Below, in pieces: positions 38,346-47,149 of a stretch of 64,000 bases of DNA (positions within the stretch are counted from its first letter, which is position 1; the number at the start of each line of letters is the position of its first letter). The notes beneath the pieces were generated by a model. The model worked only from the letters and a program-made list of their open reading frames with translations. It searched no databases and was not told the origin of the DNA. Source of the stretch: Pseudoalteromonas sp. S2755 (GTDB taxonomy: Bacteria > Pseudomonadota > Gammaproteobacteria > Enterobacterales > Alteromonadaceae). The position numbers and the translations under genes were made by a program. The stretch covers positions 43,824 through 107,823 of the forward strand of contig NZ_PNDS01000009.1 of the NCBI RefSeq assembly GCF_005886535.1, given 5' to 3'.

Positions 38346-38524
38346 AGGGCTGGAAGAGGTGCGTTATTCAGGTAACTAAGTGAAGGAGAGCAAACTCCGT
38401 TGCAACTTAGTGAGGGGAATATACGCCGAGAAATTGAGTTATTGTTTGCTAATACTCGTTTCGGGCGACTGGGCTGAATCCCAGCGACTGTCACCAACAT
38501 ACTTGGTGGAGAGCTTCTGGTCTT
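38346..38524 (+). promoter_or_regulatory. Lysine riboswitch (L-box)
   Basis: Core elements of the lysine aptamer appear in order: GAAGAGGTGCG, AGGTAACTAAG, GTGAGGGGAAT, ACGCCGAGA, CTGGGCTGAATCCCAG and GACTGTCACC. A 3' P1 strand near CTTCTGG pairs with GGAAG at the 5' side. Lysine binding to this RNA is known to favour a terminator or block translation, so the downstream operon should be repressed by lysine. Confidence 0.92.
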
Positions 38525-38528
38525 AGAA

Positions 38529-38560
38529 AAATAAGGCTATTGGCTGCCTTATCCTTTTTA
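38529..38560 (+). terminator. Riboswitch expression-platform terminator
   Basis: ATAAGGC, loop, GCCTTAT, then TCCTTTTT, directly after the aptamer. Two further hairpins, CTTCGAA/TTCGAAG (38571-38594) and CCGAAC/GTTCGG (38614-38634), precede the start codon, and the latter may shield the ribosome site. Confidence 0.85.
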
Positions 38561-38639
38561 AGTCCATTGCTCTTCGAATTTTAACAGTTCGAAGTTTGGA
38601 CACCCTCCTAACTCCGAACATGATTTAAGTTCGGTAGAG

Positions 38640-39524
38640 ATGAAATCACAATTCAACTTATCTGACTATCCGTTGTGGACGGCCTTAGTAACGCCTTTTG
38701 ATACTGAAAATCAGGTTGATTTTGGCGCATTAACGACGCTTGTACGCGATCAAGAGCAAGCTCGTAACGGTATTCTTTTACTAGGCAGTACCGGCGAAGG
38801 CCTTGCGCTTACCCAACAAGAGCAGCAACAAATCGTTGAGTTTGTTTGCCAGCTCGCCCCAAGTGTACCGCTCATGGTTGCCGTTGGCGGCAGTAATCTT
38901 GAGCAGCAAACACAATGGGTGCGCTTTTGTAATACGCAACCCATTCATGCGCTCTTACTTGGCTCACCAATCTACGCAAAGCCTGGCAAAGTTGGTCTGG
39001 CGCATTGGTTTAGTACACTACTCGATGAGAGCCATAACCCTTGCATGCTCTACAATGTACCTGGTCGCAGTGCTGTTGCTATCGCCCCTGAACTACTCGG
39101 CGAGCTAGCTTGCCACTCTAATCTGTGGGCACTAAAAGAAGCCAGTGGTGATATTGCCACCTTTGAAGCATTTCGTCAGGCAGCGCCTGATGTCGCCATC
39201 TATAGCGGCGACGATAGCTTAATGCCCTACTTTGCACAAGCAGGTGCAACGGGTCTGGTGTCTGTTGCGGCAAACGCATGGCCACAGCAAACCGCAGAAT
39301 TTGTAAGGCGCTCGTTAAGCGGCACCTCCCCTAATTTATTTACCACTTGGTCAGAAGCTGCAAATAGCTTATTTGCAGTGGCAAATCCCATACCAGTCAA
39401 AGTGTTAATGCACTTGCAAGGGAAACTCACAAGTCCAAACTTGCGCCCACCACTGACACATTTGGAACTCACCCATACCGATGCGATCACTCGCGCGAAC
39501 AAAACGATTTTATCTTGGAACTAA
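38640..39524 (+). CDS. dapA: 4-hydroxy-tetrahydrodipicolinate synthase family protein
   Basis: 294 residues, a DapA-type TIM barrel. Catalytic residues match E. coli: Thr51 in GSTGEG, Tyr138 and Arg143 in LYNVPGRSA, and Schiff-base Lys166 in ALKEASGD. It condenses pyruvate with aspartate semialdehyde. First gene of an operon governed by a lysine riboswitch and followed by dapD after 10 nt, so a lysine-pathway role is strongly supported. It may be an inducible second copy; whether another dapA exists elsewhere cannot be seen. Confidence 0.9.
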   Translation: MKSQFNLSDYPLWTALVTPFDTENQVDFGALTTLVRDQEQARNGILLLGSTGEGLALTQQEQQQIVEFVCQLAPSVPLMVAVGGSNLEQQTQWVRFCNTQPIHALLLGSPIYAKPGKVGLAHWFSTLLDESHNPCMLYNVPGRSAVAIAPELLGELACHSNLWALKEASGDIATFEAFRQAAPDVAIYSGDDSLMPYFAQAGATGLVSVAANAWPQQTAEFVRRSLSGTSPNLFTTWSEAANSLFAVANPIPVKVLMHLQGKLTSPNLRPPLTHLELTHTDAITRANKTILSWN

Positions 39525-39534
39525 GGCAGTAAAC

Positions 39535-40275
39535 ATGAGCTGGTTAACCCTACTAAACGATTTAGAAAATGGCACAGTACGTGCCGCAACACAGGATGAG
39601 CAAGGCCATTGGCATGCTAACGTAGAAGTAAAACAAGGGATCCTTGAAGCATTTAGAAATGGCGTAAATACGGAATTTCCAGGTGGATTTGTTGATAAAG
39701 ATAACTTAGCACCACGCGGATTTGCTGCACAAGATGGCGTTCGTATGGTTCCAGGCGGAAGCAGTGTAAGACGTGGCGCTTACGTCGCAGCGGGCACAAT
39801 CATTATGCCACCGGCTTATGTCAACATTGGTGCCTATATTGATTCAGGTACTATGGTAGATAGTCATGCGTTGGTTGGTTCTTGCGCGCAAATTGGTAAA
39901 AATGTCCACCTTAGCGCAGCAGTGCAAGTAGGTGGTGTATTAGAACCAGTTGGAGCAAGCCCTGTTGTTGTTGAAGACGATGCCTTTATTGGTGCAGGCT
40001 GTGTATTGGTTGAAGGGGTTGTTGTTAAACGCGGTGCCGTATTAGCACCGGGTGTGCGCCTTTCAGCAAGTATTCCTGTCTATGACTGCGTAAACGAGCG
40101 CTTGCTTGACAAAGGTGAAGCCATCCCTGAAAACGCGATAGTGATCCCAGGCTCCCGTCCAGCCTCAAGTGAGTGGGCCCGAGAGCAAGGACTAAGTATG
40201 TCATGCGCACTTATCGTAAAATACCGTGATGAACAAAGTGATGCATCACTGGCGCTGGAAGAGGTTCTACGCTAA
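39535..40275 (+). CDS. dapD: Tetrahydrodipicolinate N-succinyltransferase
   Basis: 246 residues from ATG 39535 (AAGG upstream), shorter than E. coli DapD (274) mainly by a reduced N-terminal domain. Left-handed beta-helix repeats and the blocks GAYIDSGTMVDSHALVGSCAQIGKNVHLS and GGVLEPVGASPVVVEDDAFIGAG are diagnostic for DapD. It transfers succinyl from succinyl-CoA onto tetrahydrodipicolinate. Second in the operon; its stop overlaps the lysA-like start (TAATG). Confidence 0.93.
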   Translation: MSWLTLLNDLENGTVRAATQDEQGHWHANVEVKQGILEAFRNGVNTEFPGGFVDKDNLAPRGFAAQDGVRMVPGGSSVRRGAYVAAGTIIMPPAYVNIGAYIDSGTMVDSHALVGSCAQIGKNVHLSAAVQVGGVLEPVGASPVVVEDDAFIGAGCVLVEGVVVKRGAVLAPGVRLSASIPVYDCVNERLLDKGEAIPENAIVIPGSRPASSEWAREQGLSMSCALIVKYRDEQSDASLALEEVLR

Positions 40276-41480
40276 TGACTTGGTTGAGCACGTCACAGCG
40301 AACCGCAGCTGAGGCATTGATCCAGCAACAGGACACGCCTCTCTTTTGCTACGATTTAGATAAGCTAAGTGCGCATGTTAAGCCCTTAGTTGATCAGCAA
40401 ATCGTTAAGCTTTGGTATGCCGTAAAAGCGAATCCGTTATCACATATCATTCAAACCCTAGATAACGCTGGGTTTAACTTTGATGTGGCATCTAGCGGCG
40501 AGCTTGAACAGGTGTTATCTCAAGGGATCACACCTGAGCGCGTGCTCAACACCGGTCCTGCCAAATCACTAAAGCAGATCCGTCATTTTGCAACACAAGG
40601 CGTACGTATTTTCGTGGCTGAAAGTCACAATCAAGTACGCTGGTTAAATCAAGTAGCCGAAGAGTTTGAGCTTCAATTTGAAGTTTTACTGCGGGTGCAG
40701 TTACGCTTTGATAAAGCAGAGCACAATCCACTTGGTGGCAATACGCTGACTCCTTTTGGTCTCGGTGCTGAGCAGTGGCAAGCCCTAACTTTAAGTGACT
40801 ACACCCACCTAGATTTTGTCGGGCTGCATATTTTCCAGTGGGGCAATATGCTCTGTAGCGATACACTCGCTGAACTTTGGCAGGCTATGGTTACGCCTTT
40901 AGTTCAACTCGCTGCTGATTTAGATATTACCCTACAGGTACTCGACTTAGGTGGCGGTCTTGGCATTCCCTATGATAGGCAAAGTCCTTCTCTCGATTGG
41001 CAAAAATTATTAGGCGCGCTCGCATTAATAAAATCCGCCACGCAAGTGGAAGAATTATGGATGGAATTAGGCCGCTATGCGGTTGGCGAATGTGGTTTTT
41101 ATCTCAACCCTGTGGTGGAACAAAAGCAAAACTACGGTGAACAACAACTGATTGTCGCTGGCGGTGTCAATCACCTGCTGCGTCCAGCCGTTACCGGACA
41201 AGCGTTCCCAGCTGAATTGTTACGCCAGTCTCAAGCTGAGGTCACAGACTTTCATATTCATGGCCCACTTTGTACAGCGTTGGATAAGTTAGGCACCCTA
41301 CTCTTACCAAGCGACAGTAGCGAGGGCGATTGGCTTGTTTTCAGTCAATGTGGTGCCTACGGCTACACCGAAAGTATGCCGTTCTTTTTATGTCATGAGC
41401 TCCCAGCAGAGTACATCATCTCAGCAGGAGAAATCAGCTGTGTCCGTGAAGCAGAGCCCGCTTCAAGTTATTTGAGGTAA
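40275..41480 (+). CDS. LysA-like fold III PLP decarboxylase
   Basis: 401 residues. The PLP Lys is K51 (WYAVKANP), the phosphate loop is DLGGGLGIPY, and the catalytic Cys-containing segment is HGPLCTALDKLG. It clearly belongs to the ornithine/diaminopimelate decarboxylase superfamily. Yet the block MELGRYAVGECGFYL and HIFQWGN replace the EPGRSIVA and HIGSQ of standard LysA. ELGRY-type sequences are found in paralogues acting on acylated or unusual substrates, such as BtrK-like enzymes. It is probably the lysine-forming decarboxylase of this operon, but its true substrate (meso-DAP or a succinylated DAP) is uncertain. Confidence 0.85.
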   Translation: MTWLSTSQRTAAEALIQQQDTPLFCYDLDKLSAHVKPLVDQQIVKLWYAVKANPLSHIIQTLDNAGFNFDVASSGELEQVLSQGITPERVLNTGPAKSLKQIRHFATQGVRIFVAESHNQVRWLNQVAEEFELQFEVLLRVQLRFDKAEHNPLGGNTLTPFGLGAEQWQALTLSDYTHLDFVGLHIFQWGNMLCSDTLAELWQAMVTPLVQLAADLDITLQVLDLGGGLGIPYDRQSPSLDWQKLLGALALIKSATQVEELWMELGRYAVGECGFYLNPVVEQKQNYGEQQLIVAGGVNHLLRPAVTGQAFPAELLRQSQAEVTDFHIHGPLCTALDKLGTLLLPSDSSEGDWLVFSQCGAYGYTESMPFFLCHELPAEYIISAGEISCVREAEPASSYLR

Positions 41481-41482
41481 AC

Positions 41483-42595
41483 ATGAATACCATTACACAA
41501 CAACATATTCAGGTTGGTGAAATTGCCAATGGTCTGCCTTTGACTATTCCAGTCTATCGCATCAAAGGCGATGGCAGTGGGCCTAAGGTGTATATTCAAG
41601 CGAATATGCATGGTGCCGAGGTGCAAGGTAATGCAGTGATTTATCAACTGCTGGAACAGTTGAAGCAATTATCATTAAAAGCGGACATCACCCTAGTGCC
41701 TTACGCAAACCCGATTGGTTGTAATCAGAAATCTGGTGAGTTTACCTTAGGGCGTTTCGATCCAATTACGGGCACGAATTGGAATCGAATGTACATCAAC
41801 CATTCCGCGTTGGTTGCCGAGTTTGTGGAGCAAAACCCGACGCTATCAATAACAGAAATCGCTCAGCAATTTCGCCAACGATTAGTTGAGCGCACCCAAA
41901 CACTACTTGATGGGCCCTTAGATAGGTTGACGACAGGTAAGCGCATCGCCTTGAATTTACAGCGTCTAGCTCACGAGGCTGACATTGTTTTAGACCTTCA
42001 TACGGGGCCAATTTCAGCAAAACACTTGTATTGCCCTGAGTATGCAAAAGACAGCGCTCGTTATTTTGATATTCCACATGTGTTGCTTATTCCAAGTGAC
42101 TTTGATGGAGCCATGGATGAAGCCAGTTTTTGCCCATGGTGGAACTTACAGCAAGCCTATCAGGCTATAGGCAGAGAAATCCCAGTATTAACCGAAGCAT
42201 TTACAGTTGAGCTTGGCTCTCAAGAAAAGATTGATTTAGCGGAAGCACTGAATGACGCTAATAGCATTTTGAGCTACCTGAACCATAAGCAAGCCTTTCA
42301 AGACGCGCACTTTATGCCACAAGACATCATCCGTTACGTCTGTCGGCTAGAGAATTATCGCGCCTTTTATGCCCCAATGGGTGGCATGGTGGAATATACA
42401 GCAAAGCTTGGAGAACATATTAAGGCGGGTCAAACCATCGCTAAAATTCTCAGAATGGAGCGCTATTTATCAGAAGCTCCCTTAAATGAGATCAAGTTAG
42501 ACGAAGATGCCATCGCCATTTTGCACTTTGCGTCTGCTAGCGTGAATCAAGGCACTGAGCTTTATAAGTTTTTTACTCAAGTTGAAACGCTTTAA
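41483..42595 (+). CDS. M14 family succinylglutamate desuccinylase/aspartoacylase-like deacylase
   Basis: 370 residues. Zinc ligands H43 and E46 (NMHGAEVQGN) and H173 (LDLHTGP), with general base E243 (TVELGSQ), match the AstE/aspartoacylase group, which removes acyl groups from N-acyl amino acids. It starts 2 nt after the lysA-like stop, so it belongs to the riboswitch operon. A desuccinylation step is needed in this pathway after DapD. This gene may do the job of DapE, or act on N-succinyl-lysine. Confidence 0.85.
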   Translation: MNTITQQHIQVGEIANGLPLTIPVYRIKGDGSGPKVYIQANMHGAEVQGNAVIYQLLEQLKQLSLKADITLVPYANPIGCNQKSGEFTLGRFDPITGTNWNRMYINHSALVAEFVEQNPTLSITEIAQQFRQRLVERTQTLLDGPLDRLTTGKRIALNLQRLAHEADIVLDLHTGPISAKHLYCPEYAKDSARYFDIPHVLLIPSDFDGAMDEASFCPWWNLQQAYQAIGREIPVLTEAFTVELGSQEKIDLAEALNDANSILSYLNHKQAFQDAHFMPQDIIRYVCRLENYRAFYAPMGGMVEYTAKLGEHIKAGQTIAKILRMERYLSEAPLNEIKLDEDAIAILHFASASVNQGTELYKFFTQVETL

Positions 42596-42668
42596 CTTGA
42601 GTACTTAAATTGCGTGAGAGTAAGTCAAAGCAAATAAGCTCTGCTTGTTTTGCTTAACGCTTACTAAG

Positions 42669-42698
42669 GTATGGCGGCAATAGCCGCCACCTTTTTCT
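42669..42698 (+). terminator. Terminator of the dap/lys operon
   Basis: TGGCGGC, loop AATA, GCCGCCA, CCTTTTTC, about 75 nt after the M14 stop. Confidence 0.88.
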
Positions 42699-42808
42699 TA
42701 TTCGACCGTATTTTTCTTTCTGACATTTTTGACCTTCGAGATTCATTTCCCTTTCATTATCATTGGTTAATAATGTAATCAATTGTACTTACTCTCGGCG
42801 CATACAGG

Positions 42809-43831
42809 ATGAAATTCACAAACTTATCAATATCGGCTTTGGCCTTGCTTACCTTGCCACTTTACGCTCAAGAAGCCCAACAGGAAGATGAAATCGATTT
42901 AGTCAAACAGTGCGTGCTAAACGCGGTATTAACTGGAGAAAAAGATAAAACCATTGAGCAGGTCCGTACCGAATGTGCTGAGGCTGATGCTGATAAAACC
43001 TTAAGCCAGTTAGATAAACGCATGGCGCGTGAACGTGTAACGGAAAAAAACCGTAACGTATTAACACCACATAAGCGTAACTATATTTTGCCAGTTTCTT
43101 ATATGACCAACGTCAACAGCAGACCATTCGACGGCCTAAAAGACATTGACGATGAAGACGGCGAGCCAATCGACAACTTTGAAGCCAAATACCAAATCTC
43201 GTTAAAAGCACCTATTTATAAAAACTTCTCGGATAAAGATCAGGCAATCTACTTTGCTTTTACGCTGCAATCGTACTGGCAGCTGTATAACAAAGATGTG
43301 TCTTCGCCATTTCGTGAAACCAACTATGAACCAGAAATCTTTTGGATTAACTTTTTGGATGATGAAAACGTGCTGTGGGGCGATGAGATGGCTTTTGTAC
43401 TTGGGGTTTCTCACCAATCTAACGGACGTAGTCAACCAAACTCCCGCTCTTGGAATCGTATCTATGCGAATTTTATCTGGGAAAACCGAGGGTTTGTATT
43501 CAGCTTTAAACCTTGGTATCGCTTACCTGAAGACGATAAAGACGATGTGTTAGACCCGCGAGGGGACGACAATCCAAACATCGACGAGTACTTAGGCCAC
43601 TTCGAGTTTAGCGGCGTATATCGTCACGAAGAGCATGAATTTGGCTTTATGTGGCGCAATAACTTAAGCAGCGATAATCGCGGTGCAATTCAGCTAGACT
43701 GGTCATTCCCGATTTGGGGAAGACTGCGTGGTTACGCACAATACTTTAATGGTTACGGCGAAAGCTTAATAGACTACAACACACATACCCAAAGGCTCGG
43801 TATTGGTGTGTTGCTCACTGATATTCTTTAA
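42809..43831 (+). CDS. pldA: Outer membrane phospholipase A
   Basis: 340 residues with a signal peptide (MKFTNLSISALALLTLPLYA), an unusual N-terminal extension rich in acidic residues, and a beta barrel ending in LGIGVLLTDIL. The catalytic block SHQSNGRS...SWNR aligns with OMPLA His142-Ser144-Asn156. It hydrolyses phospholipids at the outer membrane when asymmetry is lost. Monocistronic between two terminators. Confidence 0.93.
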   Translation: MKFTNLSISALALLTLPLYAQEAQQEDEIDLVKQCVLNAVLTGEKDKTIEQVRTECAEADADKTLSQLDKRMARERVTEKNRNVLTPHKRNYILPVSYMTNVNSRPFDGLKDIDDEDGEPIDNFEAKYQISLKAPIYKNFSDKDQAIYFAFTLQSYWQLYNKDVSSPFRETNYEPEIFWINFLDDENVLWGDEMAFVLGVSHQSNGRSQPNSRSWNRIYANFIWENRGFVFSFKPWYRLPEDDKDDVLDPRGDDNPNIDEYLGHFEFSGVYRHEEHEFGFMWRNNLSSDNRGAIQLDWSFPIWGRLRGYAQYFNGYGESLIDYNTHTQRLGIGVLLTDIL

Positions 43832-43846
43832 GCGCATTCAAATATG

Positions 43847-43876
43847 AAAAAAGCTCTGAACACTCAGAGCTTTTTC
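43847..43876. terminator. Bidirectional terminator
   Basis: AAAAAGCTCTGA, loop ACAC, TCAGAGCTTTTT between pldA and the convergent acetyltransferase/thioesterase gene; perfect for both directions. Confidence 0.9.
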
Positions 43877-43904
43877 ATTTGGGAAGCTGAAAATAATTCT
43901 CTAC

Positions 43905-44807
43905 TTATTGCGGTTTAATCACCACAAACTGCCCTTCAAATTTAGCGACTAACATGTCGCCATCGTAAACATTCACTGGCACTACATATTTTGCTTTGCC
44001 TGCCGTCTCTAGCGCTTGTAATTCACCTTCGCAGTCCGCAATGGTAACCGTTGCCGCTGGTGCCGTGGTTAAAGGTTTTAGATATTTAATATTGGCATAA
44101 GCTAACACAATATCTCCCTCTAACCCGAGTTCCTTAAGTGCTAAATAAGTCGCTCCCCAGCCCGTTAACGTCGCCATGCTATATATAGAACCTGCAAACA
44201 TCGAGTTGTGTAAGTTAAGGTTCGCTTTTAAATCAGCCTTTGTGGAAAACTGCCAGTCTGTATAACTTTCTACTTTAATTCCCATCGCATCACTGATTGG
44301 GATAGACTCGCGCCAAGTATTTTGTAATACATGGGTCCAATCTGGCTGCCTGAACCAGCCCGGCTCCGTAGGACGTTGTTTGACCATCTTCCAGTGCTGC
44401 ACGTCGCCATAGGCTAAGTGTGCCTTTTCAACCACTTCATAACCATGGCGCTCGTAAAATGATAACGCGCGCTCACGAGCATACAAAACCAACTCTTCTG
44501 CTTTTTGCGTCCACGCAATAACTTCCAGCTCATGAAGCAAACGGCTACCTAAATGATGACCTCGATGTCCCTCTGCAACGGCCATATAGCGCACTTGTGC
44601 TTGCTTATGATTGTTAAAATGGAGCCTAGCTACGCCTAGCACTTCACCATCATTATTTTTAATGTAGCGATGTTCAGCTTCTTGTTCTAAATCATCCTGT
44701 TCGCTGCCACGAGGTTGATCCCATGGCGCTCTTAACACCTGCCAGCGTAACTGGTAATAGGCTTGCCAATCTTCGCTGCTTTGTGGTGAAGTTACCTCAA
44801 ACATCAC
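43905..44807 (-). CDS. yiiD: Bifunctional GNAT acetyltransferase/hotdog thioesterase (YiiD-like)
   Basis: 300 residues. An N-terminal GNAT domain (about 1-140, with VRYMAVAEGHRGHHLGSRLLHELE) is fused to a YiiD C-terminal hotdog thioesterase domain (about 155-300, NLHNSMFAGSIYSMATLTGWGATYLAL). This is the domain order of E. coli YiiD. Its neighbours dtd and brkB also flank yiiD in E. coli, supporting orthology. The substrate is unknown; the thioesterase half may act on acyl-CoA or acyl-ACP. Confidence 0.88.
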   Translation of the reverse strand: MMFEVTSPQSSEDWQAYYQLRWQVLRAPWDQPRGSEQDDLEQEAEHRYIKNNDGEVLGVARLHFNNHKQAQVRYMAVAEGHRGHHLGSRLLHELEVIAWTQKAEELVLYARERALSFYERHGYEVVEKAHLAYGDVQHWKMVKQRPTEPGWFRQPDWTHVLQNTWRESIPISDAMGIKVESYTDWQFSTKADLKANLNLHNSMFAGSIYSMATLTGWGATYLALKELGLEGDIVLAYANIKYLKPLTTAPAATVTIADCEGELQALETAGKAKYVVPVNVYDGDMLVAKFEGQFVVIKPQ

Positions 44808-44977
44808 TGACTCCTGTTTTGTTATTAGCCTGTTTAACGACTTTAAATCTAGTACAGATACACCCTACAAGATAAGCTCAGTGTAGGGAATAAAATGCGC
44901 CAAAACACTTAACCTTTAGTGTAAAAACTGATGGACAAGCTGGCATTCACAAAATCCTCGTCTATGCTGATGTTATC

Positions 44978-45667
44978 ATGGGGGAATTTATTACGCATTC
45001 AGGCACAATCAGCAACGATTTTGTGGACCAGAGCCACCAGCTAGGACACTTGCTATATTGGCATAAACAAGGCAGAAATAGCATCCAAGTGCGGCAAGAG
45101 AAATCGTTAAGATGGCTTCTGATAAACAACACATTACAATCCGTTGTGGAGTTAAACCACCCGGAGCACTTGTTATTTCCTCATTTAAAAACATTCGCGA
45201 GTCGCTGGCAGCAAGTCACCCCACCAACCAGCGTACTAGAGCTGGGTCTTGGCGCAGGTGCAATCCGTGATTACCTCAATGCTACGTATCCAAATTGTCA
45301 CATTACCACCATAGATAACAACCCTGATGTGATCCACTGTTACAAACGCTATTTTGGTGGCGACCCTTTGTGCGATGTTAATTGTGTTGATGTATTTAAA
45401 GCATTGCAACAAGGCAAACGCTACGATTGGATTGTGCTCGATTTATTTAGTGAACTCGAGCCTCCCATCTTCTTGTTTCAGCACCAGTTTTATCGCCTAC
45501 TCAGAGCTGCCATTAACGATGGAGGCCGATTGTATATCAACTTTTTAACTGAGCATGAATCGCAGCTCAAGCAACTTCAACACTTATTAATTACCAACTT
45601 TGGTAAAAAGCCCTTTATCGAAAAAGTGCCCGACTACGCCAATATGATTATCGAGATTAAACGCTAG
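44978..45667 (+). CDS. Spermidine synthase-like methyltransferase-fold protein
   Basis: 229 residues. Rossmann fold with LELGLGAGAIRDYL (cofactor loop), the acidic TTIDNNPDVI, and DWIVLDLFSELEPP typical of the spermidine/spermine synthase-like family. The Asp that binds the polyamine in true SpeE cannot be confirmed by eye, so it may be only a fold relative. No speD is adjacent. Function unassigned. Confidence 0.7.
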   Translation: MGEFITHSGTISNDFVDQSHQLGHLLYWHKQGRNSIQVRQEKSLRWLLINNTLQSVVELNHPEHLLFPHLKTFASRWQQVTPPTSVLELGLGAGAIRDYLNATYPNCHITTIDNNPDVIHCYKRYFGGDPLCDVNCVDVFKALQQGKRYDWIVLDLFSELEPPIFLFQHQFYRLLRAAINDGGRLYINFLTEHESQLKQLQHLLITNFGKKPFIEKVPDYANMIIEIKR

Positions 45668-45699
45668 CATTTGTTGGCCTTAGACTTTTAGTCAAATCA

Positions 45700-46140
45700 C
45701 TACTCAACACTAAAATTAAAAGTCACAGGGCCGTCATTGAGTAAACTCACCTTCATATCCGCGGCAAATTGTCCCGTCGCGACTTTCAATCCTCCAGCCT
45801 TCGCTTGAGCCACAAAGTATTGGTAGAGTGTATTCGCTTGCTCAGGTGTTCCTGCGCTCGAAAAACTTGGCCTCATGCCTTTTTTGGTGTCTGCCGCCAA
45901 GGTGAATTGCGATACAACCAATAATTCACCTTCAATGTCTTTTAAACTTAAATTCATTTTCCCCTTGTCGTCAGTAAAAATACGGTAGTTACTTACCTTG
46001 TGCAGTAATTTATCCGCCGTTTGCTCGGTATCCGACTTTTCAACGCCTAAAAGTAGCAATATCCCCTGACGGATTTGACCTACAACCTCACCTTCTACTT
46101 CTACCTTTGCTTCGCTGACTCTTTGAATTAACCCTTGCAC
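45700..46140 (-). CDS. dtd: D-aminoacyl-tRNA deacylase
   Basis: 146 residues, the usual size. DTD signature [17 protein letters not shown] and the C-terminal [10 protein letters not shown] (cis-Gly-Pro loop) are present. It removes D-amino acids wrongly attached to tRNA. In an operon with the upstream hydrolase (19 nt) and brkB. Confidence 0.96.
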   Translation of the reverse strand: MQGLIQRVSEAKVEVEGEVVGQIRQGILLLLGVEKSDTEQTADKLLHKVSNYRIFTDDKGKMNLSLKDIEGELLVVSQFTLAADTKKGMRPSFSSAGTPEQANTLYQYFVAQAKAGGLKVATGQFAADMKVSLLNDGPVTFNFSVE

Positions 46141-46159
46141 TGCCTACCTCTTATTACTT

Positions 46160-47107
46160 CTAATAATGATGCTGAATTTTGCACAGCAATAGATCAGCCG
46201 CTCGCCTTATTGCTTCTGCGTAAATGGGGTTAGCACTACAATGCCCAACCCCATTCAAAATCAGTAACTGCGCCTTAATGCTTTGTGCTAGCTGATGAAT
46301 CGGTGCATATCGGCACATTAAATCATGTCGACTGTGAATAAACCAGATAGGTAAGTGATTGAGCAGATGTGCACCTGCTGTAATTTGCTGTGTTTTGATA
46401 AAGCACTGATGACTAAAAAAATGCACCATATGTTGTGCTCTACTTAGCTGCTTGTCTGCTTTGCAAAGTCTGATACCTTGCATATCGCTATCCGTTGTGA
46501 TCAGGTTATCCCACTCACACCAGCGCTGCGCTGCTTTTCTTTTGAGCAACTCATCCTCGCCAAAAAGTGCCGAATGATAATTGTCTAACAAGGATTCTAT
46601 GGTTTGTGCTCCCTGTGCAAAGACAAGATACTGCTCTGGATAAATTTGTGCTGGAGCACCTTGGCTACCATAAAGCCAGTGAAGATCCGCCTCAGTGCCC
46701 AAAAAACTCGACCACAACACTATCCCCAAGACATCTTCACGATGTTGCTCAGCATAAAGAAGTGCCAACATGGCACCGAAAGATTCCCCGGCGAGTACAA
46801 CCTTTTGCAGCCCTAAATGCGCACGAATGGTATGAATATCTTTCAGCAAATTCGCGGTATTTATATTACCAAAGTCAGCAGGCGTTGAGTTACCACAGCC
46901 TCGCTGACTAAATAGGATAATGCGGTATTTTTGCGGATTGAAATAACCGAGTACATTACGAGAATGACCTTGACCTGGGCCACCGTGCAGCATGATAAGT
47001 GGTGTGCCTTCACTGCAACCATACTCCTCTATGCCCAATTGATGCCCTTCACCTACCGCGAGATGAAAGCGACGCAAGGCGTCGCCATGTTGATACAATA
47101 AGCTCAT
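46160..47107 (-). CDS. Alpha/beta hydrolase, proline iminopeptidase-like
   Basis: 315 residues. Oxyanion HGGPGQG, nucleophile elbow GESFGA and the CGNST segment after SQRG are typical of S33 (prolyl iminopeptidase) hydrolases. Asp in SRHDLMCRY and His in GVGHCSANP would complete the triad. Cytoplasmic; peptide substrate likely but not proven. Sits between brkB and dtd. Confidence 0.83.
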   Translation of the reverse strand: MSLLYQHGDALRRFHLAVGEGHQLGIEEYGCSEGTPLIMLHGGPGQGHSRNVLGYFNPQKYRIILFSQRGCGNSTPADFGNINTANLLKDIHTIRAHLGLQKVVLAGESFGAMLALLYAEQHREDVLGIVLWSSFLGTEADLHWLYGSQGAPAQIYPEQYLVFAQGAQTIESLLDNYHSALFGEDELLKRKAAQRWCEWDNLITTDSDMQGIRLCKADKQLSRAQHMVHFFSHQCFIKTQQITAGAHLLNHLPIWFIHSRHDLMCRYAPIHQLAQSIKAQLLILNGVGHCSANPIYAEAIRRAADLLLCKIQHHY

Positions 47108-47149
47108 AATTCCCCCTTGGGGGCTTAAGCTAACCGCTATCGGTAAAAG

